Source of the DNA: Sphingobium sp. AS12
Lineage (GTDB): Bacteria > Pseudomonadota > Alphaproteobacteria > Sphingomonadales > Sphingomonadaceae
Direction: 5' to 3'
Assembly (NCBI RefSeq): GCF_019097845.1
Contig: NZ_JAHRGM010000002.1
Coordinates: forward strand, 62,001-126,000
DNA: 64,000 bases
Position 1 is the first letter of the stretch, and each line of letters starts with the position of its first letter. Positions 38,217 through 46,349 of this stretch are shown here, in pieces. Under the pieces are notes generated by a model. It was not told where the DNA came from, did no database searches, and worked only from the letters and a program-made list of their open reading frames with translations. The translations under genes were made by a program, and so were the position numbers.

Positions 38217-39119
38217 ATGATTCCCTTTGTCGATGCGCATATCCATCTGTGGGATCTGGCGCATATCCGCTATGACTGGCTCAGCCCGCCTTTCTCCGAC
38301 GAGGGGCCAAATGGCAGTGTCGAGGCCATTGCGCATAATTATGGCGTGGCGGCGTATCGCGCCGATCTGGCCCGGTGGAACGTCGTGGGTGCGGTGCATG
38401 TCGATGCCGGGGCGGCGGCGGAGAGTGCGCTGCGGGAGACCCAGTGGCTGGACGGGCTGGCCGCGATCGAAGGGTTGCCGACCGGGATCGTCGCCTTTGC
38501 CGCGCTCAACGACCCGCAAGTCGATGCGCTGCTGGCGGCGCAGGCGGCGCATGGCCGGGTGAAGGGCATCCGCCATATCGTCAACTGGCATCCCAGCCCT
38601 AAGCGGACCTATGGGCCGGTCGACCTGACCCGCGATCCGCAATGGCAGGCGGGCTATGGGCTGCTGGCCAAGCATGATCTGTCCTTCGACCTGCAATGCT
38701 ATCCGGGGCAGATGCGGGGGCTTGCTGCCCTGATCGAGCGGCATCCCGATATTCCCGTCATCGTCAACCATATGGGGATGCCGGTGCTGACCGACTCCGA
38801 CGGCATTGGCGACTGGCGGCGCGGCATGGCGGCGCTGGCTGCGCTGCCGCATGTCGCGGTCAAGCTGTCAGGCATGGGTTTCATCCGCCGCGACTGGACC
38901 AAAGAGAATATCGCCTCCTTCATCCGCGAGACGATCGACCTGTTCGGGGTGGGGCGCTGCATGTTCGCCAGCGACACGCCGACCGACAAGCTGTTCGGTA
39001 GCATCGACCGTTACATGGAATCCTATCACGCCATCGTTGCCGATCTGCCGGAAGCAGAGCGGCGCGCCCTGTTCGGCGGCAACGCCAATCGCCTCTATCG
39101 TCTGGGACTTGAACTATGA
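38217..39119 (+). CDS. L-rhamnono-1,4-lactonase (amidohydrolase family, LRA2)
   Basis: A 300-residue amidohydrolase-2 family (COG3618) TIM-barrel. The N-terminal metal motif is FVDAHIHLWD; further landmarks are GIRHIVNWHPSP, PVIVNHMGMP and the final Asp in MFASDTPTDKLF. The family hydrolyses sugar lactones. Position in the pathway operon assigns it to L-rhamnono-lactone opening, between the 1-dehydrogenase and the dehydratase steps. Its stop overlaps the rhaT start (ATGA). The short SDR-to-lactonase gap contains only a repeat element. Confidence 0.9.
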   Translation: MIPFVDAHIHLWDLAHIRYDWLSPPFSDEGPNGSVEAIAHNYGVAAYRADLARWNVVGAVHVDAGAAAESALRETQWLDGLAAIEGLPTGIVAFAALNDPQVDALLAAQAAHGRVKGIRHIVNWHPSPKRTYGPVDLTRDPQWQAGYGLLAKHDLSFDLQCYPGQMRGLAALIERHPDIPVIVNHMGMPVLTDSDGIGDWRRGMAALAALPHVAVKLSGMGFIRRDWTKENIASFIRETIDLFGVGRCMFASDTPTDKLFGSIDRYMESYHAIVADLPEAERRALFGGNANRLYRLGLEL

Positions 39120-40180
39120 CACCCAATCCCTTGCTCGGCGTGCTGTTCCACTGGCTGGGCGGTCTCGCCTCGGCCAGTTTCTACGTCCCCTATCGTGGGG
39201 TGAAGCGGTGGAACTGGGAGATTTTCTGGCTGACCGGGGGGATCTTTTCCTGGGTCATCGCGCCCTGGTTCTTTGCCTCCATCCAGACCAATGACCTGAT
39301 GGGGGTGATGCGCCAAGTACCGGGCAGCGTTGTGGGCTGGTGCATGTTCTTCGGTTTTCTCTGGGGCTTTGGCGGGCTGACCTATGGTCTGACGATGCGC
39401 TATCTGGGGCTGTCGCTGGGGATGGCGGTGGTGCTGGGGCTATGCACCGTGTTCGGCACGCTGATCCCGCCGATCGTGCAAGGCACGTTCATGCGCGAGA
39501 TTGCAGGCACGCTGTCCGGGCAGATCGTGCTGCTAGGGCTGGCGGTAACCGTGCTGGGCATCATCGTCGTCGCCATGGCAGGCGCGCGCAAGGATGCCGC
39601 GCTTTCGCCGAAGCAGAAAGCGGCGGTGGTCGCGGAGTTTGATTTCAGGAAGGGGATCGCGGTCGCCATCTTCTCCGGCATCATGTCGTCCTGCTTCGCC
39701 TTTGGCCTGGCGGCGGGCCAGCCGGTCAATGAGCTCAGCCGGGCGGCGGGAACCGGGCCGCTATGGGTTGGCCTGCCGACCCTGTGTATCGTCATGTTCG
39801 GCGGGCTTGTAACCAATGCCCTGTGGTGTGCCTGGCTGATCGTAAAGAACAGATCGGCGGGGCAATGGCTGGGCGCGGCGGATGCGCAGGGACAGCGGCC
39901 GGCGCTGCTGCCCAATTTCCTGCTCTGCGCGCTGGCGGGGACGGCCTGGTATTTCCAATTCTTCTTCTACACGATGGGCGAAAGCCAGATGGGCCGGTTC
40001 GGCTTTTCCAGCTGGACGCTGCACATGGCATCCATCATCATCTTCGGCACCTGCTGGGGCTTCGCCTTCCGCGAGTGGAAGGACGCCGCGCCCACTGTCC
40101 GGCGGATGGTGTGGAGCGGGGTCGGGCTGCTGATCCTGGCGACGATCATTATCGGCTATGGCAACCGGCTGGCGGTTTGA
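39116..40180 (+). CDS. rhaT: L-rhamnose/proton symporter RhaT
   Basis: A 354-residue inner-membrane protein with about ten transmembrane helices. It begins NPLLGVLFHWLGGLASASFYVPYRGVKRWNWEIFWLTGG, the RhaT signature, and has FGGLTYGLTMRYLGLSLGMAV and WYFQFFFYTMGESQMG. It imports L-rhamnose with protons. It is coupled to the lactonase gene and ends the plus-strand rhamnose operon. Its 3' end overlaps the convergent GH43-like gene by 25 nt, so antisense transcription is possible. Confidence 0.95.
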   Translation: MTPNPLLGVLFHWLGGLASASFYVPYRGVKRWNWEIFWLTGGIFSWVIAPWFFASIQTNDLMGVMRQVPGSVVGWCMFFGFLWGFGGLTYGLTMRYLGLSLGMAVVLGLCTVFGTLIPPIVQGTFMREIAGTLSGQIVLLGLAVTVLGIIVVAMAGARKDAALSPKQKAAVVAEFDFRKGIAVAIFSGIMSSCFAFGLAAGQPVNELSRAAGTGPLWVGLPTLCIVMFGGLVTNALWCAWLIVKNRSAGQWLGAADAQGQRPALLPNFLLCALAGTAWYFQFFFYTMGESQMGRFGFSSWTLHMASIIIFGTCWGFAFREWKDAAPTVRRMVWSGVGLLILATIIIGYGNRLAV

Positions 40181-41133
40181 GGTTTCAGGCGGACGCGCAC
40201 CGGGGCGTTGCGATCGACGCTCAGGATGCCGTCTGTCTCCTTGAGTTCGGCGATCTGGAGGACGCTGCGGCGCCAGAGGTCGGGTTTGGCCTGTGTGTCC
40301 GCTTCGCCGCTCTGGTGGACGAAGTAGAGGATGTAGGCGCGGTTGCCCGTAACGATGATGTCGGGGTGCTGGCCCATGGCGCGATCGGTCGGATGGACGC
40401 CGGGAGTGGCGAGGATATGGTCGGGCTGGGCGGTCCATGTCGTGGCGTCGGGTGAGCGCATGACCAGCAGGCCTTTCCAGGCGTCGGAGATGAGCCACCA
40501 GCTGCTCTTCCAGTAGAAGGCCTTTGGTCCTTCGCCCGGCGTTTGCGTCAGGCGTTCGCCCGGCGTCCAGTGGACAAGGTCGCTGCTGTCGGCAGTGCGG
40601 ATCGCCTTGTTCTGATGCTCGTCATTGTAGAAGAGGCGGTAGCCGCCTTTTGGCAGCGCGATGACGCTGGCGTCGATCACCCGGTCGGAGCCGAGATCGA
40701 GCCTTTCGCCGCAGGTCCAGCTCGTCAGGTCGGGGCTGGTCAGATGGATGATGAAGCGCGGGGCGTTCCAGTCGCGGAAGATGCCCGGCACTACGGTCAG
40801 CCACATATGCCACTGGCCCGCGAGATACTGGACTTCGGGCGCCCAGAGCGTGTCGCCGGTGCAGCTTTTGGGGATATTGGCGGTGCCGCCGTAGGTCCAG
40901 TGCGCGCCGTCGCGGGAGCGGGCGGTGCCGATCGCGGTGCCATGGACCCAGCGGACGTCCTTGGAATCATCCTGTGGCAGGTCGGCGCGGCGGTTGGTGT
41001 AGAACATCACCCATTCGCCGCTTTTGCGGTCATAGACGGTCGAGGCGTCGGCGGCACCGTCATGCACCGGGTCGCGATAGAGCGGCTTGGGCGCGACCGG
41101 CGCGCTGGCGAGCAGGAGCAGCGCGGTGATCAT
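40156..41133 (-). CDS. Family-43-like beta-propeller glycosidase, exported
   Basis: A 325-residue protein with signal peptide MITALLLLASAPVAP. It has blade-type repeats: RDPVHDGAADASTVYDRKSGEWVMFYTNRR, TLWAPEVQYLAGQWHMWLTV, VIDASVIALPKGGYRLFYND and HPDIIVTGNRAYILYFVH. The clan-F landmarks (Asp-Pro, WAPE, VIDAS) are present, so it is probably a GH43-like enzyme, though other five-bladed families (such as GH117 or GH145-type) cannot be excluded. It lies 1 nt after the GPH transporter gene, so the pair is one transcript. Substrate unknown, presumably an RG-I side chain or disaccharide. Confidence 0.62.
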   Translation of the reverse strand: MITALLLLASAPVAPKPLYRDPVHDGAADASTVYDRKSGEWVMFYTNRRADLPQDDSKDVRWVHGTAIGTARSRDGAHWTYGGTANIPKSCTGDTLWAPEVQYLAGQWHMWLTVVPGIFRDWNAPRFIIHLTSPDLTSWTCGERLDLGSDRVIDASVIALPKGGYRLFYNDEHQNKAIRTADSSDLVHWTPGERLTQTPGEGPKAFYWKSSWWLISDAWKGLLVMRSPDATTWTAQPDHILATPGVHPTDRAMGQHPDIIVTGNRAYILYFVHQSGEADTQAKPDLWRRSVLQIAELKETDGILSVDRNAPVRVRLKPQTASRLP

Positions 41134-41134
41134 C

Positions 41135-42631
41135 CTAGCGGGCGACCGGGTTGTTGCCCCATAGCTGGTCATAGCGCCAGCCGGACAGATTTTCGACGAT
41201 CGCGCCTGCCTGTGCGCTGGTGGGGGTGCGGGCGCCGCTGCGCAGATGCTCGATCTCCGCCATCAGGATGGCGTGAGTGGCGGGGCTGAGGCGGAAGCGG
41301 GTGGAGACGAGGATGCCAAAGCCCAGCATCCCGACCGTGCCGATGCCCAGCAGCAGCGCGATGGTGAGGATGGCGGCGTAGCTCTGCACCGGCGCGCCGG
41401 AGACAAAGCCGCCTGCCTGCATGATGAAGCCGACGCCCGCGACGGCGGCGGCCTGCGTCGCCTTGCGCACGAAGGTCATGACCCCGGCGAAGCTGCCCTC
41501 GCGCCGCTGGCCGGTGACGATTTCATCGACGTCGGCCATATAATTATAGGTCGCCCAGGGGATATAGTTGAGCGCGCCGCGACCAAGGCCCGCCAGGATG
41601 ATCGGCAGCCAGATCATCGGGCTGCTTGCCGGGATGCCCAGCACCCACAGGCCGATCAGCGTCAGCGCGCCCGCCGCGAAGGCGGCGGCGGCGATCTGAT
41701 AGGCGCGGCTGGGGGAGGCGCGGAGCGCGAGGTTGATGGCGATGATGACCGCGACGAACTGGACGATATACATGGTGCCGAGCAGGCCCGACGCGATCGC
41801 CATGGAGCCGGTCAGCGCGAAGATGACGAAGAAGGTGAAGGCGGCGTTGAAAATATCCTGGCTGATGTAGCCGCCCAGATACATGCCCAGATGCAGGCGG
41901 AAGGCGCGGATGCGCATGGTGGAGAAAAGGTTGCGATAGAGCGCCTTGAACGCCTGCCCCGCGCCGCCCGAGGAGGTGGGCTGCGGAGCGAGTGTCGTGC
42001 CGGGCATATGCCGTTCCCAGCTAAACAGATAGAGCAGCCCGGCGGTCGCCATGAACAGGATAGCGAAGATGATGCCCATGTAGAAGAAGGTGTCGGCGCT
42101 GTCGCGGCCGAGCGTGGTGATCAGCCAGAGCGGCAGGAAACCGGCGAGGATGGCCGACGCCTGACCGAACAGGATGCGCGCGCCGGCGAATTTCGCCTTG
42201 GTCTTATAGTCGGACGACATTTCGGCGGCGAGGGTTTCGAACGGGATGATCTCCATCGCATAGACCAGCTCGAACAGGACATAGCTGACGAGATAGTAGC
42301 AGAATGTCTGGCCCGGCAGCCACATCAGCGCGAAGCTGGGGAGCAGGGGGATGGCGGCGAGGATGAAGAAGCGGCGACGGCCAAAACGCTGGCCAAGCCG
42401 GGTGCGGCCGAAATGGTCGGAGATATAGCCGATCATCGGCGAGGCGAAGGCGTCGAGGATGCGCGCGACCGCGAAGATGGTGGCGGCCTGCCCCGCCGAC
42501 AGGCCGCAAAACTGGGTGTAGAAGATCAGCACCCAGCCGGAAATCACCGCCATCGACCCCGCGCCCAGCACGTCGTTGGAGCCGTAGGCGAGATAGTTGC
42601 GCAGGCGGACGGGGCGGGTTTCGGGGGTCAT
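41135..42631 (-). CDS. GPH-family sugar:cation symporter (MFS)
   Basis: A 498-residue polytopic protein of the glycoside-pentoside-hexuronide symporter family: LAYGSNDVLGAGSMAVISGWVLIFYTQFCGLSA, the conserved LDAFASPMIGYISDHFGRTRLGQRFGRRR loop between helices 2 and 3, and about twelve helices. It probably brings unsaturated or neutral disaccharides from RG-I across the inner membrane, where GH105 can act. ATG 42631 with GAGGACGGAAG upstream is used; the frame open to 43282 overlaps GH115 and is rejected. A candidate operator lies 62 nt upstream. Confidence 0.88.
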   Translation of the reverse strand: MTPETRPVRLRNYLAYGSNDVLGAGSMAVISGWVLIFYTQFCGLSAGQAATIFAVARILDAFASPMIGYISDHFGRTRLGQRFGRRRFFILAAIPLLPSFALMWLPGQTFCYYLVSYVLFELVYAMEIIPFETLAAEMSSDYKTKAKFAGARILFGQASAILAGFLPLWLITTLGRDSADTFFYMGIIFAILFMATAGLLYLFSWERHMPGTTLAPQPTSSGGAGQAFKALYRNLFSTMRIRAFRLHLGMYLGGYISQDIFNAAFTFFVIFALTGSMAIASGLLGTMYIVQFVAVIIAINLALRASPSRAYQIAAAAFAAGALTLIGLWVLGIPASSPMIWLPIILAGLGRGALNYIPWATYNYMADVDEIVTGQRREGSFAGVMTFVRKATQAAAVAGVGFIMQAGGFVSGAPVQSYAAILTIALLLGIGTVGMLGFGILVSTRFRLSPATHAILMAEIEHLRSGARTPTSAQAGAIVENLSGWRYDQLWGNNPVAR

Positions 42632-42692
42632 TATGCTTCCGTCCTCTGCCTTCGGTCGTGCTGCCCTGTTCGGGTCTGGCACGTAGTTAAAT

Positions 42693-42705
42693 ACCATATA
42701 GTGGA
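42693..42705. promoter_or_regulatory. Candidate IclR-type operator before the GPH symporter
   Basis: ACCATATAGTGGA fits WCC-N7-GGW and lies in the 95-nt gap between the GH115 stop (42727) and the symporter start (42631). This indicates that the symporter-GH43 unit has its own regulated promoter and is not only read from GH115. Confidence 0.6.
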
Positions 42706-42726
42706 TGCGTATCACGCCATGTGAAA

Positions 42727-45222
42727 TTAATGCAAGTCGTCTTTGTCGGTTGCCAGGGTGAAGCGGATCGTTTCGATCATCACGCCCAGATCGGCGGCGC
42801 GCAGCGTCAGGCGATGGGTGCCAGCGGCTAGCGCGGCGGGCAGCGGCAGGGCGATGCGATTGTCCAGCACGGCCAGCGCCCAGGCGCGGTCGCCGGTCTG
42901 GCGTGGGGCGGTAAGGGGATAGTCTATGCCGTCGATGATGAGGGTGAGGCGCAGCGGGTCGCCATCCCTGTCGGCATAGGTGGGCAGGATGTCGACGGTT
43001 GCGCGCCACTGGCCTGCGGGCAGGGTGATGGTCGCGCTGGTCGGGCCGGGCTGGCCGGTGGGGGCGAGGACAGTGCCGTGGCGGCCCAGCCCGTCGCCTT
43101 GTCGCCAGCCTTTGGCCGGGGTGAAATCGCGCGGGGTCAGAAGGGGGGCTGGCGGGGGTGGGGCGATGGTGTGTGGTGTGGCGGCCAGCGTGGGGACGTC
43201 CGGCGCGGGGAGCAGCGGCGGGGTGAGGCGGTAACTGCGCCATTGCCCGTCGGCTGGCTCGACCGCCATCATGCCACGCCATTTGCCGCCTGCAATGGCG
43301 TGGTTGTAGCGGTGGGTCTGGTCGCGGAGGCTGTCGTCCGCTCGATGGGCGATCGCGCCGCGTTGGAGCGCCTGGGGGAGGTCCATGTCGCGCAGACGGT
43401 CATGCGCTTCGGCAGCAAAGAAGCGACGATTGGCCGCGGCGGATGCGGCGACGGGATAGGTGACCAGCTCGAAAAAGGCATCGTGGCGATCGGCGGGGAT
43501 GGCGGGTTCCAGCGCTATGGCGGCGGCGGCCATCGCGGCGAAATCGGCGAGGCGGGCGTCGGCCTGCGCGATCGACAGCGGGCTGGGGCGGGCTTTTTCG
43601 CCGGGCAGATAATATTGGAGATGTTCGGGCCGCCGATCGAAATTGAGCCGGTGATAGTCGCGCAGGACTGTCGCGATCGGGCGAGCCTGGGCCGGGTCGA
43701 TATTTTCGGCGGCCCAGCCTTCGACGAAGCGGTCGATCGGCTGGGCGCGGGTGGCGTCCACATCCCAGGCGAGGCTTAGAAAATAGTCGGTGGCGAGTTC
43801 GGCGGGTTTGAGATCGCCGACATTGGCGACCCAGATTTGCCGCGCGCCGCGATCATAGGCGCGACCCATTTCCTCACGGATCAGGGCGGGCGGGGTGGTG
43901 GACAGCCAGAGATAGGAGAGCGGCGCGCCGAGATAGGAGAGGTGATAATAGACGCCGGAGCCGCCCGACCGCGCGCGTTCGGTGGCGTCGGGGAAGTGGC
44001 GGATATAGCCGAAATTATCGTCCGGCCACATCAATGTGACATTGTCGGGGATTTTGAGGCCCGCGCGGTAGAGGTCCAGCACTTCCTTATAGGGCGTGAA
44101 AACCTGTGGCGCTTTGGCGACGTTGGCGTAATCAAGCATCGCGCGCTGGTCGGCGATGATGCGGTCGAGCGTGGCACGGCGATCGTCCAGCGTTGCCGGG
44201 CCGACCATGCCGCTATCGTGGATGCCGCGCATTCCCAGCGTCCAGATGCTTTCATAGCGGGCATGGCTGGCCACGCGCGTCTGCCAATAGCGCTGCACCC
44301 CCGGTGCGTTCGTCACATAGTTGAAATCGTCGGGCGGTGCCGTCCATTCGCCGACATTGTTGCGCAGCATCGGTTCAGCATGGCTGGACCCCATGACGAT
44401 GGCATAGCGATCCGCCAGTGCAGCGTTCGCCGGATCGGCATTGAAAGGCTGGGTCAGCTTGTGCATCGCGGGCCAGAGCAGATTTGCCTTCAGCCGGAGC
44501 AACAGTTCGAAGAGTCTGGCGTAGGTCTTGGGGCCGAGCGGCTTTTCGTCCGGGGCGTGGGTGGTTGCGGCCCAGGGCACCAGTCCCCAATCCTCATCAT
44601 TGAGGAAAATGCCGCGATAGCGGACCGAGGGCGGGCCGAAGCGGCGCAGCCCTTTGGCGACATGGAGCGAGGCGCGCCGGGCGGGCGTGACGTCGGCCCA
44701 CCAGTGCCAGGGGGAAACGCCGATGGCGCGGGAGAGTTCATAGGCGCCATAAGCGGTGCCGCGCCGGTCGCTGCCGATGATCAGCAGCGCGCGGGCGACG
44801 CCGGGGCTGGGCCGATCGACGCTGGTGATGAGGAAACTTTCCCACGCGCCCTTGAGGGAGCCGATGGCGATACGCCGGTCCGCCACCAGCCGGTCGATCG
44901 CGGCGTTGCGGCCGAGCGTTCCGATCCAGATTTGCGTGTCGCCGCCGGGCGTGCCGCGCGTGACGGTGGCCAGATCATCGCGCAGATCCTGCGCGGCGAT
45001 GGCGACGACGGCGTGGTCGGCCGGATCGGTGACGACAGGCGCAACCTGCTGGCCCGATGCTAGCGTTACATCACCTTTGCGCGCGGCGGCATGGACCCAG
45101 CTTTCCGCATGGGCGGTGACGGCAAAAGCCAACAGCAATGCCGCCAGCCCGGTGAGGCTGGCGGCACCCTTCAGCAGAATGCGGCGAGGGAACGATCCTT
45201 CCAAGATATCGGCCCCGCCCAT
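42727..45222 (-). CDS. GH115 family glycosidase (alpha-glucuronidase-like), exported
   Basis: An 831-residue protein with an N-terminal membrane/signal segment (ILLKGAASLTGLAALLLAFAVTAHA). GH115 landmarks in order: VRYRGIFLNDEDWGLVPWA, LLRLKANLLWPAMHKLTQPFN, SIWTLGMRGIHDSGM, VTLMWPDDNFGYIRHFP, and a C-terminal beta-sandwich (from about residue 650). Characterised GH115 enzymes remove (4-O-methyl-)glucuronic acid, classically from glucuronoxylan. Here it is embedded in an RG-I locus with no xylanase, so its target may be GlcA on arabinogalactan or RG-I side chains. Separated from GH105 by 9 nt, in one operon. Confidence 0.88.
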   Translation of the reverse strand: MGGADILEGSFPRRILLKGAASLTGLAALLLAFAVTAHAESWVHAAARKGDVTLASGQQVAPVVTDPADHAVVAIAAQDLRDDLATVTRGTPGGDTQIWIGTLGRNAAIDRLVADRRIAIGSLKGAWESFLITSVDRPSPGVARALLIIGSDRRGTAYGAYELSRAIGVSPWHWWADVTPARRASLHVAKGLRRFGPPSVRYRGIFLNDEDWGLVPWAATTHAPDEKPLGPKTYARLFELLLRLKANLLWPAMHKLTQPFNADPANAALADRYAIVMGSSHAEPMLRNNVGEWTAPPDDFNYVTNAPGVQRYWQTRVASHARYESIWTLGMRGIHDSGMVGPATLDDRRATLDRIIADQRAMLDYANVAKAPQVFTPYKEVLDLYRAGLKIPDNVTLMWPDDNFGYIRHFPDATERARSGGSGVYYHLSYLGAPLSYLWLSTTPPALIREEMGRAYDRGARQIWVANVGDLKPAELATDYFLSLAWDVDATRAQPIDRFVEGWAAENIDPAQARPIATVLRDYHRLNFDRRPEHLQYYLPGEKARPSPLSIAQADARLADFAAMAAAAIALEPAIPADRHDAFFELVTYPVAASAAANRRFFAAEAHDRLRDMDLPQALQRGAIAHRADDSLRDQTHRYNHAIAGGKWRGMMAVEPADGQWRSYRLTPPLLPAPDVPTLAATPHTIAPPPPAPLLTPRDFTPAKGWRQGDGLGRHGTVLAPTGQPGPTSATITLPAGQWRATVDILPTYADRDGDPLRLTLIIDGIDYPLTAPRQTGDRAWALAVLDNRIALPLPAALAAGTHRLTLRAADLGVMIETIRFTLATDKDDLH

Positions 45223-45231
45223 GCTGCCGTG

Positions 45232-46347
45232 TCAGATATAGGTGCGCAGAAATTCGGCGAGGGCGCAGATCGCCAGGCTCTGGCCATAGGGCATGGAGGT
45301 GAGCGGGATGTCCTTGTAGAATTGCAGCGTGTCGCCCATCGCGGTGCCGAAGCTCACCTGTTTGAGTTCGCCCGTCTCGTCGATGTTGGCCAGCACGCCC
45401 TCGACCGCGCGGATGCCGACGGCTTCATAGTCGCGCGGCAGATAGCCCTTTCGCACGGCTTTGAGGATACCATAAGCGAAACCGGCGGTGGCGGATGCTT
45501 CCAGATAGCTGGTCGGGTCGGTAATCAGCGTGTGCCACAGGCCGGTTTGCGCGTCCTGCGTGGCGGCCAGGGTTTTCACCTGGGCGGCGAGCGTATCGAT
45601 CAGGAAGAGGCGCAGCGCGTCGCCTTCGGGCAGGTCGAGAATCTCGATGATTTCGGGGATGGCGATCGTCACCCAGCAATTGCCGCGCGCCCACAGCGCT
45701 TCGGCGAAATTGTGGCGGCCGTTGAAATCCCAGCCGTGGAACCACAGGCCCGTTTTCTTGTCGAACAGATATTTGATGTGGATGAGGAACTGGCGCTTGG
45801 CTTCCTCGACATAATGGGGGCGGTCCAGCAGCAGGCCGATCTTGGCCAGCGGCAGCACCGACATCATCAGCGTGTCGTCCCACATTTCGCCCGGATTTTC
45901 GTCATTATAGACGATATGCTGGAAGCCGCCTTCCTCCGTCTTGGGCAGGCCGTCGGGGGCCATCAGCCATTCGGCCCAGCTGTCCAGATAGGGGATGTAA
46001 GCGGGCGAGGGTTCATGCTCGTAGAGATAGGCGAGCGTGATGAACGGGGCCATGGTGTTGATATTCTTGGTCGGCGTGCCTTCGGCAAAGCGATCCGCAA
46101 ACCATTGTTTGATGATGGTCAGCGCCTTTGTGTCGCCGGTCTGCTCATAATAGCGCCACATGCCGAACAGGCCCACGCCATGTGTCCATTCCCACCCGGC
46201 CCAGCCCTTGGTATCGATGATGCGGCCATCGTCCAGATGCAGAAGGAATTCCCCGGTCTCGTCGGTGATGTTGACCAGATTGTGCATCAGACGGTCGATG
46301 GCGTCGATCACGCTGGACCGTGCGACGTCATGAGTAAGGGCGGCCAC
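45232..46347 (-). CDS. GH105 unsaturated rhamnogalacturonyl hydrolase (YteR/YesR-like)
   Basis: A 371-residue (alpha/alpha)6-barrel protein without a signal peptide, so cytoplasmic. Landmarks: GWAGWEWTHGVGLFGMWRYYE, TKNINTMAPFITLAYLYE, the catalytic Asp in GEMWDDTLMMSVLPLAKIG, GLWFHGWDFNGRHNFAEALWARGNCWVTIAIPEII, and DPTSYLEASATAGFAYGI. The family adds water to the double bond of delta-4,5-unsaturated uronyl residues, freeing L-rhamnose and an unsaturated uronate that becomes 5-keto-4-deoxyuronate. It therefore links the transporter to both KduI/KduD and the rhamnose pathway. 2 nt from the GH35 stop. Confidence 0.93.
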   Translation of the reverse strand: MAALTHDVARSSVIDAIDRLMHNLVNITDETGEFLLHLDDGRIIDTKGWAGWEWTHGVGLFGMWRYYEQTGDTKALTIIKQWFADRFAEGTPTKNINTMAPFITLAYLYEHEPSPAYIPYLDSWAEWLMAPDGLPKTEEGGFQHIVYNDENPGEMWDDTLMMSVLPLAKIGLLLDRPHYVEEAKRQFLIHIKYLFDKKTGLWFHGWDFNGRHNFAEALWARGNCWVTIAIPEIIEILDLPEGDALRLFLIDTLAAQVKTLAATQDAQTGLWHTLITDPTSYLEASATAGFAYGILKAVRKGYLPRDYEAVGIRAVEGVLANIDETGELKQVSFGTAMGDTLQFYKDIPLTSMPYGQSLAICALAEFLRTYI

Positions 46348-46349
46348 TA

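Noticed and set aside
41135-43282. Long frame joining the GPH symporter to upstream GH115 DNA
   Set aside because: Residues before 42631 are low-complexity shadow sequence from GH115. The symporter family start and a ribosome site occur at 42631.
43837-45063. Plus-strand frame of about 400 residues opposite GH115
   Set aside because: GH115 carries the family motifs throughout this region; the plus-strand frame has none and is compositional noise from GC-rich third positions.
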